From contig KL370803.1 in the NCBI GenBank assembly GCA_000701625.1, forward strand, positions 189,206 to 253,205: DNA of 64,000 nucleotides, in the 5' to 3' direction. The notes under the pieces are model-generated. The model worked only from the letters and a program-made list of their open reading frames with translations. It was not told the origin of the DNA and made no database searches. Both the position numbers and the translations under genes were made by a program. Shown here piece by piece: positions 58,699 to 64,000 of the stretch; position 1 is the stretch's first letter; each line of letters opens with the position of its first letter. The stretch comes from Lachnospiraceae bacterium MC2017 (GTDB lineage Bacteria > Bacillota > Clostridia > Lachnospirales > Lachnospiraceae).

Positions 58699-61587
58699 TT
58701 AATCTCCGATTGCTGCACTATCAGGTAATACAGCTGCACCCGTGATAATATCATCCTTATCTTCCAGTTTGAAGTAATACTTCATCACTTCTCTGGAAAC
58801 TTCTGCTGCATTAGAAGATGTATAACCATACGCAATACGCGTAGCTATGGCTATCTCAGGATCATTATACGGTGCAAATCCAATAAACAGCGCATGGTTG
58901 GGACGGGTGGTTATTTGCTGCGCAGTACCAGTCTTTCCTGCTGCTGTAATAGGAAAATCTTCAAATGCATCATAATGTGCTACTGCTTCTTTCATACCTT
59001 CATGAATCGAATTCCATGTAGAACTTGCAATATTAACCTCATTTCTAACAGACGGCGTGTAATCAATCAAAACATTACCGTTTGAATCAGTTAATTTATC
59101 CAGAAGGCTCAGATTATAGCATGTACCTTCATTAGCAACAGTTGTTACATATCGCGCAATTCCAACCGTCGTATAAGCATGACGACCCTGACCGATAGCA
59201 GAACGAACTGCGTCAAAGTTTGAAACTTCCGGCTCAGATTCCGCTATTTCTATTCCGGATTTATCTGACAAGCCGTAAAGATCAACGTATTTAGCCAATT
59301 TAGAAAGACCAGTATCAGAATCATATTTTCCATTTACAAGAGACAGCCGATAGCCCACCTCGTAAAAGAAGAAGTTACATGAATTCTGAATAGCACCAAC
59401 AACATTCAACAGACCATGTGTAGAATGAGGGTAGACCCAGCACTTTGGGGATGGTGAGATCTTCTCAAAAATACCCACACAGTCAATGGTTTCACCCGTA
59501 GAAATCACACCTTCTTCAAGCCCTGCTGTTGAACTAACCGGCTTAAAGGTCGAACCCGGTGCAGTTTTCTGCTGTGTCGCGTAATTATACAATGGGAGTG
59601 CCTTATTGCTCTGCAGGCTTGCAAAATAAGCAGAATCAACAGAGTTTGCAAGACGACTGTTATCATAACTCGGATAGGATACAACCGCCAGTACTTCACC
59701 ACTATTCACGTTTGTTACTACACAGGATCCTGAGCAGGGATCAAGTGCCAGATCAGCCGGTGTGATATCCAAAGATCTTATACGGGATCGCATGAAATTG
59801 TATGCACTTACAGTTCCTGCATCAAGTTCTGTCAGCGCTCCTGTTTTATCTGATAATCTTCCCTGTTCGTATGGAATATGACAGATCTGATAGCCGGAAA
59901 TCTCATTATTTCTGATCATATATCTGTAGATTTCCTTTGCAAATGCCTGATCATCTGCCAATTCTTCACACACGTAGTCCACCAGAGCCTTATATACTTC
60001 TTCCGAATCCAGATACTTTTCCTCTGTCTGAATTCTCGTAGTATCGATCCAGTCCTGTGCAACCGCCTCTAAAAGATAATCTTTTAAAGAACAGGTTCCT
60101 TCTTTCCACGCTAGATAAGTCTCATTATCTGCATCAATCACACTCGTATCAAACACATCAACCGCAGATGACTGAAGCATGGTCACAACGTATGCCTCAT
60201 ACGCCTGCATTTCCTGAATCTGATTGTTATATGCAGTCGTACCGTTTAAGAGATCTTCCTTTAGTTCAACAAGAGCTTTTTGCTTCTGCGTCGTGAATAC
60301 AGAATAAACCTGTTTCTCATTAGTACCTGCATTAGGCGAGGCAAGGTGTTTCAAGTCGATATAGTTGTTATCAAATAAAGCAAAGTAGACTTCATCTATA
60401 GAAATCCTTATGTCAGAAGATGACGACTGACCTGTAAGATCACGCTCCTTCGTATCAGTAAGCTTTGAAACTACAATACCTGCGATCTTTTGCTCAAGTA
60501 TCTGATAGATAGCCTTCTGAAGATCAGAATCAATTGTAAGATAAAGATTGCTGCCGGCTACGGGATCCGTCTTTTCACCTGTCTCTGTCACGCGACCAAG
60601 GTTATCAACAAAAATCGTCTGTTTTCCCTTTTTTCCCTGCAGTTTTGTCTCCATGACCTGCTCGATACCAGCCTTACCAACCATATCATTCAATTCATAA
60701 TGATTAGCATCTGTACTGTCACCGGTATTTGTATTGTATGTAGCAAGTTCTTCATCTGATATCTTTCCGGTGTAACCAAGAATATGTGAAAAACTTGGAT
60801 CATCAATGTATTTTCTTATCGTATCTTCCGCAATGTCAACTCCCTGCAGCGAATCCTGATTCTCCAGAATTTCAGCAACAGTTTTTTTGTTAACATTTGT
60901 TGCAACTGTAGTAGCGATATATTTTTGGAAACTGTTTAATCCCAGATTATACCGTACCGTAATGATTTTCAGCAGTTCTTCATTAGTATAGCCTTCCTCT
61001 GCCTTAAAATCGTATCCACCGCCGTCTTTTTCAGTATATGAGCCAATCCCATACTTCTTTTCACCGCAAAGATAGGCAACAACATCAGCAGCTGTAGCAT
61101 TTCTTTCTTTTGTTTTCAGGTCATCTGTCGAAGTGTGACCATATAGATCAGCGAGGAAACGAAGCTGCTGCTTTCCTTCAAGTGTAAATGCAAAACGTCC
61201 GCTTTGATCTACTATAATATTAAAATCACTGTTCAGACTGTCGCCGTTTTTCTCTACTATATCGATAAGCTTTTTTATCGTATCATTGAGTTTCATATTA
61301 CGGGTACCGTCTGAATCGTAATTATCCTCAATGGTAACGGAATACGCCAGCTGATCACTGGCGAGTACGTTTCCATTTCTGTCATATATCGAACCACGGG
61401 TACTTTTGATAGTTTTTTCTCTTTCGATACGAAGTGTAAAATTGTCCTGATATGACTCTCCCTTTATTATCTGGAGAGTAAAGAGACGATATATCAGAAC
61501 TGAAAAAAGGATAAATAGAACGGTGCCCAACAGAAACAATCTCGATGTGATGATACCGATCAGTTTATCGCGAATCTCACCAAACAT
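58699..61587 (-). CDS. mrdA: Penicillin-binding protein 2 (MrdA-type transpeptidase), enlarged
   Basis: 962 residues, far longer than usual (~620-700). TM ~15-37; N-terminal pedestal (TRGSIYDRNGNVLA); transpeptidase motifs STFK in PGSTFKPVS, SCN in QNSCNFF and KTG in AAGKTGTAQQ. Extra length comes mainly from a helix-rich insertion of ~220 residues after LTIDSDLQKAIYQILEQKIAGIVV (~360) and before GSCVVTNVNSGEVLAVVSYPS (~645). It cross-links peptidoglycan during elongation together with RodA, directly downstream. The inserted part has no known domain. Confidence 0.92.
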   Translation of the reverse strand: MFGEIRDKLIGIITSRLFLLGTVLFILFSVLIYRLFTLQIIKGESYQDNFTLRIEREKTIKSTRGSIYDRNGNVLASDQLAYSVTIEDNYDSDGTRNMKLNDTIKKLIDIVEKNGDSLNSDFNIIVDQSGRFAFTLEGKQQLRFLADLYGHTSTDDLKTKERNATAADVVAYLCGEKKYGIGSYTEKDGGGYDFKAEEGYTNEELLKIITVRYNLGLNSFQKYIATTVATNVNKKTVAEILENQDSLQGVDIAEDTIRKYIDDPSFSHILGYTGKISDEELATYNTNTGDSTDANHYELNDMVGKAGIEQVMETKLQGKKGKQTIFVDNLGRVTETGEKTDPVAGSNLYLTIDSDLQKAIYQILEQKIAGIVVSKLTDTKERDLTGQSSSSDIRISIDEVYFALFDNNYIDLKHLASPNAGTNEKQVYSVFTTQKQKALVELKEDLLNGTTAYNNQIQEMQAYEAYVVTMLQSSAVDVFDTSVIDADNETYLAWKEGTCSLKDYLLEAVAQDWIDTTRIQTEEKYLDSEEVYKALVDYVCEELADDQAFAKEIYRYMIRNNEISGYQICHIPYEQGRLSDKTGALTELDAGTVSAYNFMRSRIRSLDITPADLALDPCSGSCVVTNVNSGEVLAVVSYPSYDNSRLANSVDSAYFASLQSNKALPLYNYATQQKTAPGSTFKPVSSTAGLEEGVISTGETIDCVGIFEKISPSPKCWVYPHSTHGLLNVVGAIQNSCNFFFYEVGYRLSLVNGKYDSDTGLSKLAKYVDLYGLSDKSGIEIAESEPEVSNFDAVRSAIGQGRHAYTTVGIARYVTTVANEGTCYNLSLLDKLTDSNGNVLIDYTPSVRNEVNIASSTWNSIHEGMKEAVAHYDAFEDFPITAAGKTGTAQQITTRPNHALFIGFAPYNDPEIAIATRIAYGYTSSNAAEVSREVMKYYFKLEDKDDIITGAAVLPDSAAIGD

Positions 61588-61645
61588 ATATACGATTCAC
61601 TCCTCCATAAACATCCGCTTATATCTGACGAATTATTCTCGGATG

Positions 61646-62161
61646 TTATTCCATATCTTCCTGCTTTTCACGTAATTCCATTGTTTCTTCAAAATAAAGC
61701 AGCAGTCGATATATAACAATCGTTACCACTATTGTATAGATTGCTTCCGGAAGGACAATATGAAGCATGTAATAGCCAAGATCAAGTCTGGAGCGAAGCA
61801 GGAATGTCAGCACATAATAAACAAAACCATATACCAGATCACTCACACCTATCAGTACAATTGGGAATTTAATATCCTCAGGATAGAAAAGAGCATTAAA
61901 CAAGCCATTTCCAAATCCTATCCACACATATATGAGCGTATATAGACCTATAAGACCGCTTCCAAAAAGGATATCCGTAAACATCCCGCAGAAGAACCCG
62001 ACAAACATCCCCTCTTTTTTACCATTCATAAAGCCGAAGGCACTTGTCAGGATTATCATCATATTGGGCACGACATTCCCGAGCGAGATCAGTCTGAACA
62101 CCGTACATTGCAGAATAAAAGCTATAAATATAATGATTACTTCAAGGATCTTTCTTCTCAC
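61646..62161 (-). CDS. mreD: Rod-shape protein MreD
   Basis: 171 residues, about five TM helices, family pattern LEVIIIFIAFILQCTVFRLI...NVVPNMMIILTSAFGFMNGKKEGMFVGFFCGMFTDILFG. A membrane partner of MreC and RodA in the elongasome. It overlaps mreC by 4 bp and lies 58 bp before PBP2, in the order mreB-mreC-mreD-pbp2-rodA. Confidence 0.93.
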   Translation of the reverse strand: MRRKILEVIIIFIAFILQCTVFRLISLGNVVPNMMIILTSAFGFMNGKKEGMFVGFFCGMFTDILFGSGLIGLYTLIYVWIGFGNGLFNALFYPEDIKFPIVLIGVSDLVYGFVYYVLTFLLRSRLDLGYYMLHIVLPEAIYTIVVTIVIYRLLLYFEETMELREKQEDME

Positions 62162-63030
62162 TGCTGCTCCGATCCGCTGTTTTTAAGTTCCGTGATAACA
62201 AGCACTGTATTTATATGCTTAAAATCTACGGCAGGCGTCAGTGTCCCTGACTTTGTAAGGTTATTTGCATCCTTATCAAGGGAGCTGATGTACCCGATGG
62301 TTATGTTGGGAAGAAACTTGTTTGAAATATTACTAGTTACTATCTCATCTCCAACAACTACAGCGTCTTCATCGTCTGTTAACTGGTCAAAACGGATTTC
62401 TCCGGATTCCATGAGCTTCAGATCTCCGCTAACCATGCAGGTATCTGACGTAGATAATACCATCGAAGAAACATTGCTTGCATCATCTATAACAGATCTA
62501 ACTGTCGCCCAATTCGGTCCGACCTCCGTAATGATGCCTACAAGGCCGTTTCCTGCGATGACATTCATGTCAACCTTGAGCCCGTCATCCGTTCCCTTAT
62601 CAATCAAGAATACAGAAAACCAGTTGCCGGGATCTTTACCAATTACTCTCGCTCCCACTTTCTCGTAATCAGAAAATTTATCATCAAGATCATACAGATT
62701 CCTAAGCTCAGTAAGTTCATATTTATCCTCAATGAGGTTATTTTTTTCCTGAGACAGTTCTTCAACCTGTTCTTTTAATGCCTTATTCTCTGATAATACC
62801 GCTTCTAAGGACTGGAAATTGTCCACGTGCTCCTTAAATCTCTCACCGATCGTATTTAATCCACTTTCAATGGGAACGATAGTGTATGCAGCTACATAGG
62901 AAAGCGGTCCCGACACCGCATCCGTGAAGTAAGTGAGAAGCATCATGGCTATGCAAAGAATAGTCAGGATAAGTAATATATACCTTCCCGGCATGGAGAA
63001 TTTTTTTCTTTTTAGACGCACTCTGGCCAT
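62158..63030 (-). CDS. mreC: Rod-shape protein MreC
   Basis: 290 residues. Cytoplasmic basic start (RVRLKRKKFSMPGR), TM ~15-37, coiled coil ~70-110 (EAVLSENKALKEQVEELSQEKNNLIED), then the MreC beta domain with VIGKDPGNWFSVFLIDKGTDDGLKVDMNVIAGNGLVGIITEVG. It links MreB filaments to the extracellular PBP2. It follows mreB by 12 bp. Confidence 0.95.
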   Translation of the reverse strand: MARVRLKRKKFSMPGRYILLILTILCIAMMLLTYFTDAVSGPLSYVAAYTIVPIESGLNTIGERFKEHVDNFQSLEAVLSENKALKEQVEELSQEKNNLIEDKYELTELRNLYDLDDKFSDYEKVGARVIGKDPGNWFSVFLIDKGTDDGLKVDMNVIAGNGLVGIITEVGPNWATVRSVIDDASNVSSMVLSTSDTCMVSGDLKLMESGEIRFDQLTDDEDAVVVGDEIVTSNISNKFLPNITIGYISSLDKDANNLTKSGTLTPAVDFKHINTVLVITELKNSGSEQQ

Positions 63031-63042
63031 GAGCCGGCCTCC

Positions 63043-64000
63043 TTATTTACCGGATAATCCCTGAATAGAATATGCAACAGTCTTAAAGTTATCGTCTTTG
63101 ATCACACGGGCAAGACCGTTAGCAACTGTGCTGATAGGATCTTCTGTAAGGTTTACCTTAAGATTTGTTCCCTTATTGATCATAACATCCAGATTTTTAA
63201 GCTTTGCAGATCCACCAGTTACAAAAATACCATGTCTGTAAATATCAGCTGCAAGTTCCGGTGGAGTTCTCTCAAGGATAACCTTAATGTTATCAATGAT
63301 AGAGTTAATATGTTCATTAAGCGCAGACTCTATAAGATCTGTAGGTATCTTTCTCTCAACCGGCAGACCTGTAACAATGTCACGTCCATATACGATAGAA
63401 TCTTCCTCTGCCGCCTCCGGATTTGAAAGAGCAATCTTGACTTTCTCTGCTGTCTTGCTTCCGATCATCAGATTATATTCTCTGCGGACAGCATTTCTGA
63501 TCGCTTCATCAAACTTTCTTCCGCCAACCTTTATTAGCTTTGAAAGAACGATACCTCCAAGTGAAAGGATTGATATCTCAGTAGTATCAAAGCCGACATT
63601 AACGATCATAACACCCTGGCTTGTCTTAACGTCAATGTCAAGACCAAGTCCATCTGCAATGGCCTTATCTACCATAAGTACATTTCTTGCTTTTATATTG
63701 GCATCTTTTACAAGATCATAAAATGCACGCTTTTCAACCTCAGTAATATCCTTTGGTACTGAGATATAGAAATCCGCTCCGTTAAACTTTGATTTTTCAG
63801 TCATGTCCGTAATGAAACATTTAAGGACAGTCTGCATATCTTTTATATCGGCAATAACTCCGTTTGCAAGCGGAAAAGATGTACGAATATTTGCTGGCGC
63901 TTTTTCATACATATCAAAAGCTTCATCACCATACGCAAAAAGCGTGTTTTTGTTGATTACAGCTATCATGTTCTTCTCACGAAAAACAGTCCCGTCCGTA
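63043..64000 (-). CDS. mreB: MreB-like actin protein (5' end cut by right edge)
   Basis: The frame is open through base 64000 (reading TDGTVFREKN before the internal Met at 63969), so the first ~15-20 residues with phosphate loop 1 are outside the window. Visible: FPLANGVIADIKDM, the connecting loop MVDKAIADGLGLDI, phosphate 2 VNVGFDTTEISILSLGGIV, VGGRKFDEAI and adenosine-binding GIFVTGGSAKLKNLD. It is the MreB-type filament that directs side-wall synthesis. Some residues (NVGFDTTE for the usual DIGGGTTE) are variant, as in other Lachnospiraceae MreB-like proteins. Confidence 0.88.
   Translation of the reverse strand, partial: TDGTVFREKNMIAVINKNTLFAYGDEAFDMYEKAPANIRTSFPLANGVIADIKDMQTVLKCFITDMTEKSKFNGADFYISVPKDITEVEKRAFYDLVKDANIKARNVLMVDKAIADGLGLDIDVKTSQGVMIVNVGFDTTEISILSLGGIVLSKLIKVGGRKFDEAIRNAVRREYNLMIGSKTAEKVKIALSNPEAAEEDSIVYGRDIVTGLPVERKIPTDLIESALNEHINSIIDNIKVILERTPPELAADIYRHGIFVTGGSAKLKNLDVMINKGTNLKVNLTEDPISTVANGLARVIKDDNFKTVAYSIQGLSGK

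Noticed and set aside
1-64000. CRISPR array or cas genes
   Set aside because: No regularly spaced direct repeats and no cas protein in any frame; the repeated elements seen are palindromic and scattered.

Overview
The window looks like chromosome from an anaerobic Clostridia bacterium, most probably Lachnospiraceae (Butyrivibrio/Roseburia-like). The evidence is moderate-to-low GC, AGGAGG-type ribosome sites, the CotH / VTC / DUF4956 operon, the HlyD-like / YggS / SepF block, a selenium-type xanthine dehydrogenase, long GGDEF/EAL proteins and a Firmicute-type mreBCD-pbp2-rodA cluster. There is no rRNA, so the genus is an inference. Both edges cut genes: the 3' end of a CotH-like gene on the left and the 5' end of an mreB-like gene on the right.

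Layout. 0-1.8 kb: surface/polyphosphate operon (cotH 3' end, VTC polymerase domain, DUF4956). 2-7.1 kb: a very large two-sensor hybrid histidine kinase overlapping a response-regulator diguanylate cyclase. 7-12.3 kb: accessory region of small genes (XRE/zinc-ribbon regulator, monooxygenase, flavin reductase, GNAT, carbamoyltransferase-like, TfoX-like) mixed with gene debris. 12.3-16.6 kb: an RNA-repair type locus. A divergent WYL regulator faces a DUF2828 (Ro60/TROVE-like, vWA) gene and rtcB RNA ligase; the leader between them carries a tRNA-like element and a second multi-hairpin RNA structure. This is the most interesting part of the window. 16.6-21.5 kb: ATPase, zinc-ribbon, rhodanese and small membrane genes, then a decayed plasmid/ICE-like partition cluster (parA, truncated parB, tandem-HTH DUF6462-like gene).

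21.8-34.6 kb: MscS channel fused to an ATPase-like domain, TPM and LemA, a lipoprotein, an acyl-CoA/AMP ligase, a Xer recombinase, a polysaccharide glycosyltransferase with a flippase, and a GGDEF-EAL membrane protein. 34.7-41.5 kb: xanthine dehydrogenase operon (four genes, two molybdenum subunits), then apt. 41.6-48.2 kb: chemoreceptor, lipoprotein, AI-2E permease, and an RsbW-like / STAS / ATPase-like switch. 48.5-57.4 kb: housekeeping genes (cytidylate-kinase-like, rluD-like, lspA, aroB, sepF, yggS, HlyD-like, D-Ala-D-Ala carboxypeptidase, mgsA). 57.5-64 kb: the elongasome operon mreB-mreC-mreD-pbp2-rodA, all on the minus strand.

Intergenic DNA is rich in hairpins. A family of related repeats (GTTACTGTTCAC-type ends) sits directly behind stop codons at five places. 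A tight array of at least six hairpins lies at 48.27-48.46 kb. The 7-20 kb stretch holds about ten truncated or frameshifted genes, so it is a zone of turnover.
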